From Streptococcus oricebi (GTDB lineage Bacteria; Bacillota; Bacilli; Lactobacillales; Streptococcaceae), in contig NZ_PRDG01000001.1 in NCBI RefSeq assembly GCF_017883985.1, forward strand, positions 385,771-449,770: a stretch of DNA of 64,000 nt, read 5' to 3'. Shown here one piece after another: positions 46,386-57,944 of the stretch. The notes under the pieces were generated by a model. It had not been told where the DNA came from, searched no databases, and was given only the letters and a program-made list of their open reading frames with translations. Within the stretch, counting starts at the first letter, position 1; each line of letters begins with the position of its first letter. A program made the translations under genes and the position numbers.

Positions 46386-46853
46386 ATGAGTCATCCAACA
46401 TTCGGTCAAAAGGTCCCTGGGGCTGACTATAAGAGTCGTTATGGCGTCTATGCGGTCATTCCCGATCCACAGCATGAAAAAATTATCCTAGTCCAGGCCC
46501 CTAATGGCGCCTGGTTCCTACCAGGAGGCGAGATTGAAGCGGGCGAAAATCATCTAGAAGCCCTTAGAAGAGAATTGATTGAAGAGTTAGGCTTTACAGC
46601 CCAAATTGGCCACTACTATGGCCAGGCTGATGAATACTTCTATTCCCGCCATAGAGATAGCTATTTCTACAACCCTGCCTACATCTATGAAGTCCTCTCT
46701 TTTGAAAAGAGTCAAGAGCCGCTGGAAGACTTCAACCAGCTAGCCTGGTTTCCAATCGACCAAGCCATCGACCAGCTCAAGAGAGATAGCCATAAATGGG
46801 GCATTCAAATGTGGAAAAAACAACATTCTCTGCCAGAAGAATTGCACAAATAA
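46386..46853 (+). CDS. Nudix hydrolase
   Basis: 155 aa. The complete Nudix box begins GGEIEAGE and continues REL.EELG (about residues 47-69) and would coordinate Mg for cleavage of a nucleoside-diphosphate-linked substrate. Residues before it (FLPGG) agree. The substrate cannot be told. It has its own extended -10 promoter. In streptococci this gene commonly sits beside clpE and the DUF1827 gene. Confidence 0.9.
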   Translation: MSHPTFGQKVPGADYKSRYGVYAVIPDPQHEKIILVQAPNGAWFLPGGEIEAGENHLEALRRELIEELGFTAQIGHYYGQADEYFYSRHRDSYFYNPAYIYEVLSFEKSQEPLEDFNQLAWFPIDQAIDQLKRDSHKWGIQMWKKQHSLPEELHK

Positions 46854-46862
46854 GCCTAGAAA

Positions 46863-46871
46863 TGCTATAAT
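46863..46871 (+). promoter_or_regulatory. Extended -10 promoter of the DUF1827 gene
   Basis: TGCTATAAT with 30 bases to the ATG at 46902. Confidence 0.6.
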
Positions 46872-46901
46872 AGAAGTAGCCTATATAGAGGAGGAAATGA
46901 T

Positions 46902-47201
46902 ATGAAGCTCATCAACACGACCAATAGCCATGCTCGACTCGTTCAAAGCCAGTTAGAAAGTACCGATGCTTCCTTAGTTGAGACCTATTCGGCTGGGAAT
47001 ACCGATGTGATTTTCACCCAGGCCCCGCGCCACTATGAAATATTGATTGCCAATAAGCACCGGGCTATTCGTGAACAAGAAATCGAAAAAATTCGTGAAT
47101 TTTTCCTCAAAAGAAAAGTAGATACCAAGGAAATTGATGCGGCTGGAATCAAGACCATTTATGCAGATAAACTGATTGAGATTTCTATTCCTATAAAGTA
47201 A
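46902..47201 (+). CDS. DUF1827 family small protein
   Basis: 99 aa soluble protein, start with GAGGAGG. MKLINTTNSHARLV and the IFTQAPRHYEIL block match the DUF1827 family, which is nearly confined to streptococci and lactococci. Function unknown. Monocistronic between the Nudix gene and a bidirectional terminator. Confidence 0.85.
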   Translation: MKLINTTNSHARLVQSQLESTDASLVETYSAGNTDVIFTQAPRHYEILIANKHRAIREQEIEKIREFFLKRKVDTKEIDAAGIKTIYADKLIEISIPIK

Positions 47202-47228
47202 AAAAATAAGCTCTAAGGCTTATTTTTT
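47201..47228. terminator. Bidirectional terminator spanning the GNAT stop codon
   Basis: Perfect 11-bp stem AAAAAATAAGC/GCTTATTTTTT with a six-base loop. The TAG of the minus-strand GNAT gene (47213-47215) sits in the loop and the + strand DUF1827 stop touches the first arm. Confidence 0.9.
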
Positions 47229-47659
47229 ATTTTATAGATCATGGGCAGGTGGGGCGTCCCCTCAAGAATCAAGGAAGGACCGCTAATCTCAAAACCATAT
47301 TTTTGATAGAGACCTACTACCTGTTCTTGGGCCTTAATCCGAATTTGTCTGCCTGGCCATCTCCTTTCTGCCTCAGTCAGAATTTTTTCCACCAACTGGC
47401 CACCGAGACCCTGCCCCCGGCTAGTTAGACTGGTTAGGACACGACCAAAAACCAGGTCCTCCCCATCTTCAAAAAGACGGCCATAAGCATCGAGCTTGCC
47501 TGCCTCATCCCTATGAAAAATATGAAGAGCCAGCAGGTCTTGCTCATCTAACTCCTGATAAATTCGCTCCTGCTCGACAATAAAGGTCTCAATGCGTAAC
47601 TTTAAGAGGTCATAAAATTCTCGACTAGTCAGCTGCTCTAGTTTTTTTACATACCACAT
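47213..47659 (-). CDS. GNAT-family N-acetyltransferase (ElaA-like)
   Basis: 148 aa. ElaA-type start (YDLLKLRIETFIVEQERIYQELDEQD), then the GNAT acetyl-CoA loop RGQGLGGQLVEKIL and VGLYQKYGFEISGP. Acceptor unknown. ATG 47659 has AAAAGGAG at good spacing. Confidence 0.88.
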   Translation of the reverse strand: MWYVKKLEQLTSREFYDLLKLRIETFIVEQERIYQELDEQDLLALHIFHRDEAGKLDAYGRLFEDGEDLVFGRVLTSLTSRGQGLGGQLVEKILTEAERRWPGRQIRIKAQEQVVGLYQKYGFEISGPSLILEGTPHLPMIYKIKNKP

Positions 47660-47732
47660 GACTTGCTCCTTTTTAGACTTTCTTGCTTATTAAGCTTGGC
47701 TAAGCAAGTAGCCAACTATTTATTATAAGGAA

Positions 47733-47796
47733 AACTCCCAACTTTTAGCTCTCAAAATATATATTTTTAGGAGAGCCCATTCTAAAAGAGGGAGTT
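47733..47796 (-). terminator. Long-stem terminator of ileS
   Basis: Three stacked helices: AACTCCC/GGGAGTT (outer), CTTTTAG/CTAAAAG and CTCTC/GAGAG, with an AT-rich loop. The minus strand continues with TT-rich sequence 37 bases after the ileS stop. Confidence 0.8.
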
Positions 47797-47832
47797 TTTG
47801 TTTTTGTATCAACTAGGCTAGAATTTTAAAGC

Positions 47833-50625
47833 TTATTTTTCTTCAAAGCCTTGAGCAACCGCTTGAGGGAAATTTTCTTCCACAATGGCGGCACAGTTAT
47901 CACAGATATGGGCCTGATAGGTCCGCTGGCTACTTGTTGGGTCGATTCGACGACAACGGTCGCAGACCTCTCCTTGGGCCCTTTCTACCTTAAAGGCAAC
48001 CTCATCAAAGACCAGAGCATCTGCTGCTGCGGGCTCATTCACAATGGTCAGCTCAGAGACAATCAAAAGCTGTGCGATATTGCTATCAAGAGCCCCCAAT
48101 AGGGTCCTGACTACTTCCTTAGGATAAACCAGTAGGTGAGCCTCCAGGGATTTCCCGATTAGCTTGGCATTGCGGGCTTCTTCCAGGGCCTTTTGAGCCT
48201 GGTCGCGGAAGTCCATAAAGGCAGACCAAGCATCCAAGATTTCCTCTTGACCAGCAAACTTTTCCGCTCCTGGCAATTCAGATAGCTGGACAAAGTCCTC
48301 CGGCTCATGCTCCAAGTAGGACCAGATTTCCTCTGCTGTATGTGGCAGAATTGGCGTCAACAATTTCGTAATTTTTACTAAAATATCATAGAAAACAGTT
48401 TGCATCTGCCGCCGCTCTAGGGACTTGGCTGCTTCGATGTAGACAACATCCTTGGCAAAGTCTAGGTAAAAGGCGGATAAGTCTACATTGATAAAGTTAA
48501 CCAGGGCCTTATAAATACTTAGGAAATCAAAGTCTTTATAAGCTTGACGAATGGTCGCTACTAGCTGGTTGAAGCGAATGGTCATATACTTATCTACAGG
48601 CCGCAAGTCCTCAAAATCCACCTTGTCCTCAGCAGGGTTGAAATCTGCTGTATTGGCAATCAGGAAACGCAGGGTATTTCTAATCTTCCGGTAGGTTTCC
48701 GAAACTTGGGATAAGATATCCATGGAAATCCGGACATCATTGCTTGAGTCGACAGAAGTTACCCAAAGACGGAGAATTTCTGCTCCAAATTGTTTTTCTA
48801 CATCAGAAGGTAGGATGGTATTGCCCAGTGACTTGGACATCTTTTCTCCCTTACCATCTAGGACGAAGCCTTGGGAGAGAATTTGCTTATAAGGGGCGAT
48901 GCCATTAGCAGCAACCGAGGTAATCAGGGAAGAGTTGAACCAACCCCGATACTGGTCTGACCCTTCCAAATAGAGGTCAGCTGGATAGGTCAATTCTGGC
49001 CGAGTCTTGACTACCCCATTCCAGGAGGAACCTGAGTCAAACCAGACGTCCATGATATCTGTTTCTTTGCTAAATTCGCCATTGGGGGAGCCTGGATGGC
49101 TAAAGCCTGAAGGCAAGAGTTCTTTGGCCTCTTTCTGCCACCAAACAACAGAACCATGCTCTTCAAAGAGCTGGGCTACATGCTCGATTGTCTCCTCAGT
49201 CATAATGGGACTACCATCTTCTGCATAAAAGATTGGCAGAGGAACTCCCCAGGCCCGCTGGCGGGAAATGACCCAATCGCCCCGGTCACGAATCATATTG
49301 TAAAGACGAACCCGACCCCATTCTGAATGGAACTTGACCTGGTCAATCTCATCTAGAATGTCTTGACGAAACTTAGATACGGAGGCAAACCACTGGGGAA
49401 CAGCCCGCCAGATGATTGGCTTTTTCGTCCGCCAGTCAAAGGGGTAGGAGTGAGTGATTTCATCAGTGGCCAGGAGTAGGTCTCCTAGTTTCTCAATAAC
49501 GGTCGGTGCCACCTTGTCATAGAATTGACCGGCAAAGTCAGGACCGGCATTGTCCATCATGATTCCCCGCTCATTAACGGTGACTGCAACCTCTAGACCA
49601 TTGGCAACTCCAACATTATAGTCATCCTCACCAAAACCAGGCGCGGTATGGACGATACCAGTACCAGAATCAAGAGTAACGTGGTCACCCAAGATGACTA
49701 ACTCGTCTACCTCACTATCCCATGGGTGCTCGGTCACGATATGGTTGAGTTCCTTACCAAGGTGGCTAGCAAGCACTTGATACGATTCCCAGCCAAAGCG
49801 TTCTGCTAGGCTAGCAAGGAGAGCCGCAGCTACCACAAACTTACGGTCGTCTCCTGCTGGTTCGACCACTAGGTATTCAAAATCAGGTCCCATGGTCAAA
49901 CCGCGTGAAGCTGTAATTGTGAATGGGGTGGTCGTCCAAACAACGATGTAAGTGTCGGTATCCAGGACTCCCTTACCATCCTTGACCTTGTTGGCATAGT
50001 AGAGGGAGGTAGAGACCAAGTCATGGTATTCGATTTCCGCCTCAGCTAGGGCTGATTCAGATGACCAAGACCAGTAGACTGGTTTGGCTCCCCGATAGAT
50101 ATAGCCCTTCTTGGCCATTTCTCCAAAGACTCGGATTTGAGCTGCCTCATAGGCTGGTTTCAAGGTGATGTAAGGATTTTCCCAATCACCTGAAATCCCC
50201 AAACGCTTAAAGTCCTCTCTTTGCTTGTCTACCTGAGACAGGGCGTAGTCCCGACACATCTCTAGGTATTGGACCAAATCTAGCTCCTTGCGTTTGACAC
50301 CCTTTTTAGCCAGGACTTGCTCAATTGGCAGACCATGAGTATCCCAACCTGGGATATAGGGAGCCTGGTAGCCAGACATGGACTTGGACCGGACAATAAT
50401 ATCCTTAGAAATCTTATTCATGGCATGGCCAACATGGATATTTCCATTGGCATAGGGAGGGCCGTCATGCAGGACAAAATGAGGTTTCCCTTCATTTAAC
50501 TCCTGCCGCCTTTGATAGAGTTTAGCCTCGTCCCACTCTTTTTGCCAGATTGGCTCCTTATTGGGAAGGCCTGCCCGCATGGGAAAGGCCGTCTTACCTA
50601 GATTGAGTGTCTCTTTTAATTTCAT
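47833..50625 (-). CDS. ileS: Isoleucyl-tRNA synthetase
   Basis: 930 aa class I synthetase. HVGH (in [11 protein letters not shown], the HIGH motif), editing domain, [10 protein letters not shown] (KMSKS) and a C-terminal zinc finger with CDRC and CDNC are present. I start at ATG 50625 (MKLKETLN) with GAGG upstream; the in-frame GTG four codons earlier is less likely. Expression is controlled by the tRNA-Ile T-box leader in front. Confidence 0.97.
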   Translation of the reverse strand: MKLKETLNLGKTAFPMRAGLPNKEPIWQKEWDEAKLYQRRQELNEGKPHFVLHDGPPYANGNIHVGHAMNKISKDIIVRSKSMSGYQAPYIPGWDTHGLPIEQVLAKKGVKRKELDLVQYLEMCRDYALSQVDKQREDFKRLGISGDWENPYITLKPAYEAAQIRVFGEMAKKGYIYRGAKPVYWSWSSESALAEAEIEYHDLVSTSLYYANKVKDGKGVLDTDTYIVVWTTTPFTITASRGLTMGPDFEYLVVEPAGDDRKFVVAAALLASLAERFGWESYQVLASHLGKELNHIVTEHPWDSEVDELVILGDHVTLDSGTGIVHTAPGFGEDDYNVGVANGLEVAVTVNERGIMMDNAGPDFAGQFYDKVAPTVIEKLGDLLLATDEITHSYPFDWRTKKPIIWRAVPQWFASVSKFRQDILDEIDQVKFHSEWGRVRLYNMIRDRGDWVISRQRAWGVPLPIFYAEDGSPIMTEETIEHVAQLFEEHGSVVWWQKEAKELLPSGFSHPGSPNGEFSKETDIMDVWFDSGSSWNGVVKTRPELTYPADLYLEGSDQYRGWFNSSLITSVAANGIAPYKQILSQGFVLDGKGEKMSKSLGNTILPSDVEKQFGAEILRLWVTSVDSSNDVRISMDILSQVSETYRKIRNTLRFLIANTADFNPAEDKVDFEDLRPVDKYMTIRFNQLVATIRQAYKDFDFLSIYKALVNFINVDLSAFYLDFAKDVVYIEAAKSLERRQMQTVFYDILVKITKLLTPILPHTAEEIWSYLEHEPEDFVQLSELPGAEKFAGQEEILDAWSAFMDFRDQAQKALEEARNAKLIGKSLEAHLLVYPKEVVRTLLGALDSNIAQLLIVSELTIVNEPAAADALVFDEVAFKVERAQGEVCDRCRRIDPTSSQRTYQAHICDNCAAIVEENFPQAVAQGFEEK

Positions 50626-50651
50626 CTTTATCCTCACAATTTTTTACTAAC

Positions 50652-50845
50652 AAAAAAGTACCCGAGCTCCAAAAAGGACGAAAACTCGTGGTACCACCTT
50701 TGTTTAGGAAAAATATATTTTCCCCTCTAGACTGGTAACGGTAGTCAACCGTCGACTCCTACTCTTTTTCAGAGTCTCAGTTACTGCAAAAGGATAAGCT
50801 TGCTAAAAGGGATTGCAGGTCTTCCACCATCACCTACTCGCTAGA
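50652..50845 (-). promoter_or_regulatory. T-box riboswitch leader of ileS
   Basis: The minus strand carries the T-box core GGTGGTACCACG (50687-50698), a Stem I element with GATGGTGGAAG, and a terminator formed by GTACCACGAG with CTCGGGTAC followed by TTTTTT. Uncharged tRNA-Ile would stabilise the antiterminator. I could not place the specifier codon with confidence. An extended -10 (TGGTAAAAT, 50849-50857) precedes it. Confidence 0.92.
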
Positions 50846-50875
50846 AATATTTTACCAAGCTCTTGTTTTTACAGC

Positions 50876-51679
50876 TTATAGAATATCAACTGATTCCTTG
50901 TTTTCATGGTCTGAAGAATCAACAGCAGGTGCTGCTTCAAATTCGGCCTGGGCTTGAGCAGCCGCTTCTGCCAAAACAGCCTGATCCAGACGCTCAAAGG
51001 CCTGGGTTTCAGCTAGTTCACGATTAGCTGCCTCGATTCTTTGTTGCAACTCTTCCATCTCCTCTGGTGAGAATTGACGGGTCATATCCACCTGGTCATC
51101 CTCAGGAGCCATAGCAGCCTCACCCAGAGCCTCTTGGATAACTTCCTTGAAGGCTTCATCGCTGGTTTGAAGATAGGTTGCTGTCGGACGAAGAATTTCT
51201 TCCCAATCAGAAGAATCCACAATGCTCAACTGGCTTTCAATCGTTGATTTGAGGCGTTGATGGAAGACCCGAGTCTTGTTCTTCAACTCCTCTGTCTCAA
51301 TAGCCACTCGTTTGGCATTATCCGTTGCTTGACGCAGGATTTCATTAGCCTTATACTTGGCTTCATCCAGCAAGTGCTGGGCGTCCTGCTCAGCCTGACG
51401 CACGATATTTTCAGAGCGGTCAGTTGCTGCCTGCTTCACTTTTTCAGCCGTATCTTGGGCAATCAAGACTGATTGACTCAAAGAGTCCTTCATCTCGTCA
51501 AAGTAGGTCAAGCGCTCTTCCAAGTTTTTGATTCGCGCTTCCTTCTCATGATTACTGCGGACAAGGTCCTCATAATCACGAACAATAATATCCAAGAATT
51601 CATCTACTTCTTCAACATCATATCCTCTGAATTTGACACCGAAAGATTTATCCTTGATTTCTAATGATGAAATGGCCAT
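50876..51679 (-). CDS. divIVA: Cell division initiation protein DivIVA
   Basis: 267 aa. The N-terminal membrane-binding module (KSFGVKFRGYDVEEVDEFLD) is followed by long coiled coils (about 30-150) and an acidic Gln/Ala/Glu-rich C-terminus. It marks curved membrane at septa and poles and guides division machinery. Last gene of the ftsA-divIVA unit; the ileS T-box starts right behind it. Confidence 0.96.
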   Translation of the reverse strand: MAISSLEIKDKSFGVKFRGYDVEEVDEFLDIIVRDYEDLVRSNHEKEARIKNLEERLTYFDEMKDSLSQSVLIAQDTAEKVKQAATDRSENIVRQAEQDAQHLLDEAKYKANEILRQATDNAKRVAIETEELKNKTRVFHQRLKSTIESQLSIVDSSDWEEILRPTATYLQTSDEAFKEVIQEALGEAAMAPEDDQVDMTRQFSPEEMEELQQRIEAANRELAETQAFERLDQAVLAEAAAQAQAEFEAAPAVDSSDHENKESVDIL

Positions 51680-51688
51680 ATTTTCTCC

Positions 51689-52480
51689 TTATTTACTAGA
51701 TAATATTTCAACAGTTAATTTATGCTTCCCGCTTTTTGAGAAGCCATTTTCCTTTATAACTTTAAATCTTCCATATCTCCTTACGCTAACCAAGTCATCC
51801 AGGCCAACGAGCAGGCTGGGATTGGTGGCTACCACATAATTATGCTTGACCTCCTTGGCAGCGATTAGTTGACTAGCCAACTTGCGAGACAGCTTAAAGC
51901 TACTAGCAAGGAGCTTGTCCAAACGCAGACTAGAAACCAGAATGTCTCTGGTCACGCTTTTCCTAACCAAGACTAGCTGATTTTTTAAGTCTACTTCCTT
52001 GAGTCTGACCGAAGTCTTGGCAATTTTTTGGACCTGGTCAATAAAAAATTGGCTAAACTTCCGATCAACGAAAATCTGGGCCCGGCCCTGATTGACTAAG
52101 ATATCTCCAAAGACGCGCCGTTCAATTCCCAACTGGTTAATCAGGGTCCCCAAGATTTGTGAATGAGTCAGCTGCTGGAACTTATTGGCATAAATAATCT
52201 CCAGCAGGCTAATATCAAAATCAGTCAAATCCAGCTCATAATAGCTAGGAGCCACCAGAACTTTGACTAATTCACTAGGGAAATAGTCACTGCTGACAAA
52301 GGACTTTAGACCTTGCTTATTGGCCAAACTGACTAATATCTGGGCCTGATGAGGATTGATAAAGGAGCTTACTTCCAAACTGTAACGCTCCTCTACCCGT
52401 CCTAGCATTTCCAAGGCCTGGTCCACAAAGGCTGCATCCTGCTGGGAAAAATGTTGATAGAGTCTCTTATTTTCGTCCAT
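51689..52480 (-). CDS. ylmH: YlmH, S4-domain RNA-binding protein
   Basis: 263 aa. The C-terminal S4 domain (about 183-245; LRLDKLLASSFKLSRKLASQLI) binds RNA; the N-terminal part has the PSYYELDLTDFDIS block of the YlmH family. It is linked to ribosome rescue/quality control in Bacillus; its role in division is unclear. Its ATG overlaps the yggT stop (TGATG type). Confidence 0.92.
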   Translation of the reverse strand: MDENKRLYQHFSQQDAAFVDQALEMLGRVEERYSLEVSSFINPHQAQILVSLANKQGLKSFVSSDYFPSELVKVLVAPSYYELDLTDFDISLLEIIYANKFQQLTHSQILGTLINQLGIERRVFGDILVNQGRAQIFVDRKFSQFFIDQVQKIAKTSVRLKEVDLKNQLVLVRKSVTRDILVSSLRLDKLLASSFKLSRKLASQLIAAKEVKHNYVVATNPSLLVGLDDLVSVRRYGRFKVIKENGFSKSGKHKLTVEILSSK

Positions 52481-52746
52481 CAGAACAGGAATAGATAGAG
52501 TAGACGAATTAAAAACTCGCCTAAAATATTAAGAAAGAACATCACTGCTAGAACTGTAAAGTCCAAGCCTCCAAACTGTAAGTTCAAGCGCCTAAAGGGT
52601 CTAAGGACAGGCTCGGTCAAAGAGGACACAAAGCGTCCAAAGCCGGTCTGATAGGCTCCTGGGAACCAGGATAAAAGGGCGTAGACCAGAAAAAGCAGCG
52701 AGTAAAGACGAAGTAGATTATAACAAAGTTGAATGATAAAAAACAT
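52480..52746 (-). CDS. ylmG: YggT family membrane protein (YlmG)
   Basis: 88 aa with two membrane helices (about 4-25 and 62-85) and the family blocks LLSWFPGAYQT and PVLRPFRRL. Conserved member of the division cluster between sepF and ylmH; it probably assists membrane organisation near FtsZ. Confidence 0.92.
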   Translation of the reverse strand: MFFIIQLCYNLLRLYSLLFLVYALLSWFPGAYQTGFGRFVSSLTEPVLRPFRRLNLQFGGLDFTVLAVMFFLNILGEFLIRLLYLFLF

Positions 52747-52747
52747 C

Positions 52748-53296
52748 TTACCTACGCTTCATGTCGAAATCAAATTCGCTGGCCTGATGGTCATCCGGCA
52801 ATTTGATGTCTTCAATATTAACGACTACATTGATTGGAGTCAGGAGATACATGGTATTGGCAACCTTTTTCAGATTACCAGCCAAGACATAGCGGGCACC
52901 ATCAAGATAATCCAAACAACGACGGGCTTGAATTTCAGTCATATATTGGAAATCAATCAGGATACTCTCATTGGCAATCAGGAGATCGACAATCTCGGTC
53001 GCTTCCTCGTATTTTTTAGGGTAGCGTACATCGATGGTAATCTTCTCATCCGTAGTTGTCCGGTGGCGGGCCAATTCCTGTTGCCGAGCATGGAGACGAG
53101 TGATGTTCTCATTGCTTGCGGCAGATGGACGTGGCTCTCTTGCTAGCTGACTAGGCTTGCCTTCTCTGGCAGCTACTGGTTGCTTTACTTCTTCCTGAAT
53201 TTTTGGCGGCTGATTGTTGGTAACCTGCGTCTCAGGTCCATCACCGTCCTCTGTAAAATACTCTATAAATCTATCGAATCTATCTTTTAATGACAT
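52748..53296 (-). CDS. sepF: Cell division protein SepF
   Basis: 182 aa. The N-terminal amphipathic helix ([15 protein letters not shown]) binds membrane, a disordered Pro/Gln/Ser linker follows, and the C-terminal SepF domain (about 95-170; [31 protein letters not shown]) bundles FtsZ. One base from yggT. Confidence 0.95.
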   Translation of the reverse strand: MSLKDRFDRFIEYFTEDGDGPETQVTNNQPPKIQEEVKQPVAAREGKPSQLAREPRPSAASNENITRLHARQQELARHRTTTDEKITIDVRYPKKYEEATEIVDLLIANESILIDFQYMTEIQARRCLDYLDGARYVLAGNLKKVANTMYLLTPINVVVNIEDIKLPDDHQASEFDFDMKRR

Positions 53297-53305
53297 GGTT
53301 CTTTC

Positions 53306-53977
53306 CTATTTAAAAAATGCTGTCCCAATTCTGACAAAAGTTGAGCCATGGGCAATTGCTTCCTTGTAATCTCGGCTCATCCCCATACTGATTTCAGAAA
53401 AGGGCATATTTATTAACTGTTTCCTTTGTAATTCTTTTTGTAGGTCCTTGGCTCCTTGGAAAATCTCACTTAAATCCTGGGGACCGGCATCAATCGGTGC
53501 CATGGTCATCAGACCTACTATCCTTATCTTTTCTAGTTTTTCCAATTCTGGTAAAACTTGGTTTAACTCTTCCACTAAAAAACCATGCTTACTTGCCTCG
53601 CGGGAAATATTTACCTGTAAAAAGCAGTTAATCACATGGTCTGCTCGTTTGTCAATCTCCTTGGCTAGCTTGATGGAGTCTAGGGCATGAAAGTAATCCA
53701 CATAGTTGATGACCTCCTTGACCTTCCTTCTTTGAAGGCTACCAATCAAATGCCAGGTTAGATTTTCTGCGGCCAAGACCTGATACTTATCCAGGAATTT
53801 ATCCACTCGGTTTTCCCCGATATGTTGGATTCCTGTCGCAACTAGCCTCTTAGCAGTAGAGCTGTCAACATATTTGGTGACAGCTACAACATTTACCGAA
53901 TTTTCTGGTCGTCCCGCCTTACGGCAAGCCTCCTCAACAGAGGCAAAGACTTCCTTTTTATTTTTTTCTAAATCCAT
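53306..53977 (-). CDS. ylmE: YggS-type PLP-homeostasis protein (YlmE)
   Basis: 223 aa, alanine-racemase-like barrel without a catalytic partner domain. The PLP lysine is in VAVTKYVD (about 32), with GENRVDKF and LIGSLQRRK blocks and the phosphate-binding end ISMGMSRDYKEAI. Keeps free PLP balanced. Starts one base after the ftsZ stop. Confidence 0.94.
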   Translation of the reverse strand: MDLEKNKKEVFASVEEACRKAGRPENSVNVVAVTKYVDSSTAKRLVATGIQHIGENRVDKFLDKYQVLAAENLTWHLIGSLQRRKVKEVINYVDYFHALDSIKLAKEIDKRADHVINCFLQVNISREASKHGFLVEELNQVLPELEKLEKIRIVGLMTMAPIDAGPQDLSEIFQGAKDLQKELQRKQLINMPFSEISMGMSRDYKEAIAHGSTFVRIGTAFFK

Positions 53978-53978
53978 T

Positions 53979-55253
<1,275 letters not shown>

Positions 55254-55268
55254 TTATTACCTTCTCCT

Positions 55269-56654
55269 TTAATCAAACATATTGCCAAGTAGATTCCGCA
55301 CACGATCTGTAAACTTAGCAGGTTTTTCCTCTTCTTCTACTTCCTGTTGAGGAAGAGGGATTTCACTTGGAACTTCGATTCTTTCTGGCTCAGCAGGAGC
55401 TGGCTCATTTTGGGAAACGAAACGTGAAGGACTGATGATTTGCTGATTTTGCAGTGGACGAGCAAAGTCGATTGGTTGACGACGTAGAGCCTCGTCACCC
55501 CGGACAGCAGCCTGGGCCAAAACGTCCACATCGGTCAAGTTACCAGCATATTCAGATAGGCTGATTACATGGGCAAAGGCTGGGTTTCTAATTCCGATTT
55601 GGTTAGGAACATAAAGCTTGACTGGAACTGCAAAAATTTCTTGGGCCAGTTCAATCACACCCGGCATGATAGCTCCGCCACCAATGATGATAATACCTCC
55701 TGGTAAATCGAGCAGATGGCGTCTGTCCAAGTCTTGCTTGACCTGTTCAAAGATGTGCTTAATCCGAGCAGAAATGATTTCTGCCAAGTAAGACTCGGTT
55801 ACTTCAACCGGTTCAATCTCACCAATCACCTCGACCTGGAAGCTCTCATTACTAGCAGCTGGCACATAGGCCTCACCGTAGTTAAATTTCAAGCTTTCAG
55901 CCAGCTTTTGAGAGGTTTTTAAAACCTTGGAAATATCCTTGGTTACATAGTCTCCACCTTCTTGGTAGATGTTGGTATATTGTAGTTCTTGTCCCTTAAC
56001 GGAAGCGACGGTTGTTTGTCCGCCACCCATATCAATAACGGTTGCTCCAAACTCACGTTCTCCCTCATTTAGAACTGACTTGGTCATGGCAAGTGGAGAG
56101 ATGATAATATTCTCTACTTGGACACCTGCCCGCTCAACAGTCTTTCTTAAATTATGAAGGATAGTCCTAGGACCTGTGTAGAGAAGACCACGCATTTCCA
56201 GACGAATCCCCATCATCCCACGCGGATCACGAATTCCTTGGAAACCATCGACCACAAACTCCTCTGGGATAAAGGTAATCACTTCACGATCTGGAGTCAT
56301 GCTCTTGGTTAGGGCTGATTTAACAACATTTTCTACATCAATATCTGTGATTTCTTTTGAATCACTGGTTACTGGAATCATCCCTTGGGTTGGCTCAATT
56401 TGGAGCAGGTTGGCAGGGAGGCCAACATTGACTACCTTGATGGAAATCCCTGCTTTTTCTTCGGCTTGGGCAATTGCTGACTTAATCGCAGTTGCTGCAG
56501 CCTCAATATCAACAATGATTCCATCCTTGACACCGGCACTCTTGGCATTGCTCACACCAATCACATTCATTTCATCATTGACATGCTCTGCCACCAACAC
56601 TTTAATGGAGCTAGTTCCTATATCTAATCCCGTAAAGAAGCCATTTCTAGCCAT
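55269..56654 (-). CDS. ftsA: Cell division protein FtsA
   Basis: 461 aa actin-like ATPase. Phosphate 1 loop GLDIGTSSIKVLV, the 1C domain, VIDMGGGQTTVA and IIIGGGAIMPG follow in order. A variable linker leads to an amphipathic membrane-targeting helix at the very end (RVRNLLGNMF). It anchors FtsZ to the membrane. It has its own extended -10 at 56729-56737. Confidence 0.97.
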   Translation of the reverse strand: MARNGFFTGLDIGTSSIKVLVAEHVNDEMNVIGVSNAKSAGVKDGIIVDIEAAATAIKSAIAQAEEKAGISIKVVNVGLPANLLQIEPTQGMIPVTSDSKEITDIDVENVVKSALTKSMTPDREVITFIPEEFVVDGFQGIRDPRGMMGIRLEMRGLLYTGPRTILHNLRKTVERAGVQVENIIISPLAMTKSVLNEGEREFGATVIDMGGGQTTVASVKGQELQYTNIYQEGGDYVTKDISKVLKTSQKLAESLKFNYGEAYVPAASNESFQVEVIGEIEPVEVTESYLAEIISARIKHIFEQVKQDLDRRHLLDLPGGIIIIGGGAIMPGVIELAQEIFAVPVKLYVPNQIGIRNPAFAHVISLSEYAGNLTDVDVLAQAAVRGDEALRRQPIDFARPLQNQQIISPSRFVSQNEPAPAEPERIEVPSEIPLPQQEVEEEEKPAKFTDRVRNLLGNMFD

Positions 56655-56728
56655 TACATCATTCCTCTCTATCTTCCGAGTTCCTCACTTTAACTAATAG
56701 CTCTAAAAAATATAGCTATCCAACGCCT

Positions 56729-56737
56729 ATTATAACA
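56729..56737 (-). promoter_or_regulatory. Extended -10 promoter of ftsA
   Basis: The minus strand reads TGTTATAAT, 75 bases before the ftsA start codon, separating an ftsA-divIVA transcript from the murD-divIB genes. The leader has an ATAGCT/AGCTAT hairpin. Confidence 0.65.
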
Positions 56738-56762
56738 TAAAAAAAGTAAAAGTGGGCAGATT

Positions 56763-57944
56763 TTATTCATTATTTTCACTATTATTTTCAGGGTTCACAT
56801 CGCTATTTGTCTCTTGATTTCCCTGTTCTTCCGCCTGTTTTTCTTCTTCTGATTTTTCCTGATTCTCTGTCTTAGGCTCCTCCACAATATCGGGCCGGCT
56901 AAAGATTCCTGCCTCCATATCGAGAACAAAACCTAGGGTCAACTGGGACTTAATCTTTTCATAGTAGGGAAGTTTTTTCCCCAGTTCAGACAAGGGAACC
57001 AAGACCTTATGACCACTGTAAAATTCAAGGGTCAAGAGATCCTTGGTTGCCGCAGTTGGTGTCAGGGTCACCTTGGCTAAATCATTCTTGATGGAGCTAG
57101 CAAGCTGGCCCGATTCCTCCACAAATTTTTTTATCATTTTTGGATCAGAAAAGCTTAGACTGATGTACTTTTCTGGCAACTTGTCCTCGGCCACATTCTG
57201 CTTAATCAGCTGGCCATTGCTTAAGATTGGATAGATATTTCCACTACTGGTCTCGTAGGCAAAAATATCATACTCTGTCACCTTAATCGTAAAGCGGCTA
57301 GGAAAACGATAGTCTAGCTCAACAGCCTTAATCCAGGGATTAGACTCCTTGATGTTTCTAGCATAGGCCGGTCGGTTGAGCCAGGTCGTTAGAGTATAGT
57401 CCCGCTCATCAATCAAGGAGGCCTTGATGATGGCTTCCTTGGCCACCTCTTTATTACCGACAACCTCTAACTGTCTAGCCTTAGATAGGGGAGTCAGACA
57501 ATAGATGGCACCCAAGACCAGGCAGACACTAAGAAAGAGGACCGGACTGGCCCGAAAAATATGGCGTCTGGATAGGGGAGGTATGGCTGCTTTTTTTTCA
57601 GCCTTGAGTTGGGCCTTGGCCAACTTTTTAGCCTCCTTAGGATCCAGCTCCTCTAACTCTTCTTCTAGTTGGACTTCCTGGTCATCTTCTAGCTCAAGCT
57701 CTTCTTCTGGCTCCTCCTGGGAGTCGGAGTCCGCTTCTGCTTCCAGCTCGACTTCTTGGTCCTGGACCTCCTCTTCTTCCTCCTCAAATTCTTGGGGGAA
57801 GTGGGCTCGCCTTTCTTCCTCGATTTTTTCTTCTGCCTCAGCCTGCTCCTGGGCCTTTTTTTCTAGATATTCCTTATTTCTCTTTTGCCATTCAGATAGT
57901 TCTTCCTGGTTTTCTTGTTTCTCATCTTTATCTTTTCTTGTCAT
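56763..57944 (-). CDS. divIB: Cell division protein DivIB/FtsQ
   Basis: 393 aa. An exceptionally acidic, low-complexity cytoplasmic N-terminus (about 1-125) contains a near-repeat (DQEVELEAE and DQEVQLEEE). One membrane helix follows (about 132-152), then the POTRA and beta domains ([18 protein letters not shown]) and a Glu/Asn-rich tail. It stabilises the septal synthase complex. ATG 57944 (MTRKDKD) with AAAGGAAG; it overlaps the murG end by 17 bases. Confidence 0.93.
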   Translation of the reverse strand: MTRKDKDEKQENQEELSEWQKRNKEYLEKKAQEQAEAEEKIEEERRAHFPQEFEEEEEEVQDQEVELEAEADSDSQEEPEEELELEDDQEVQLEEELEELDPKEAKKLAKAQLKAEKKAAIPPLSRRHIFRASPVLFLSVCLVLGAIYCLTPLSKARQLEVVGNKEVAKEAIIKASLIDERDYTLTTWLNRPAYARNIKESNPWIKAVELDYRFPSRFTIKVTEYDIFAYETSSGNIYPILSNGQLIKQNVAEDKLPEKYISLSFSDPKMIKKFVEESGQLASSIKNDLAKVTLTPTAATKDLLTLEFYSGHKVLVPLSELGKKLPYYEKIKSQLTLGFVLDMEAGIFSRPDIVEEPKTENQEKSEEEKQAEEQGNQETNSDVNPENNSENNE

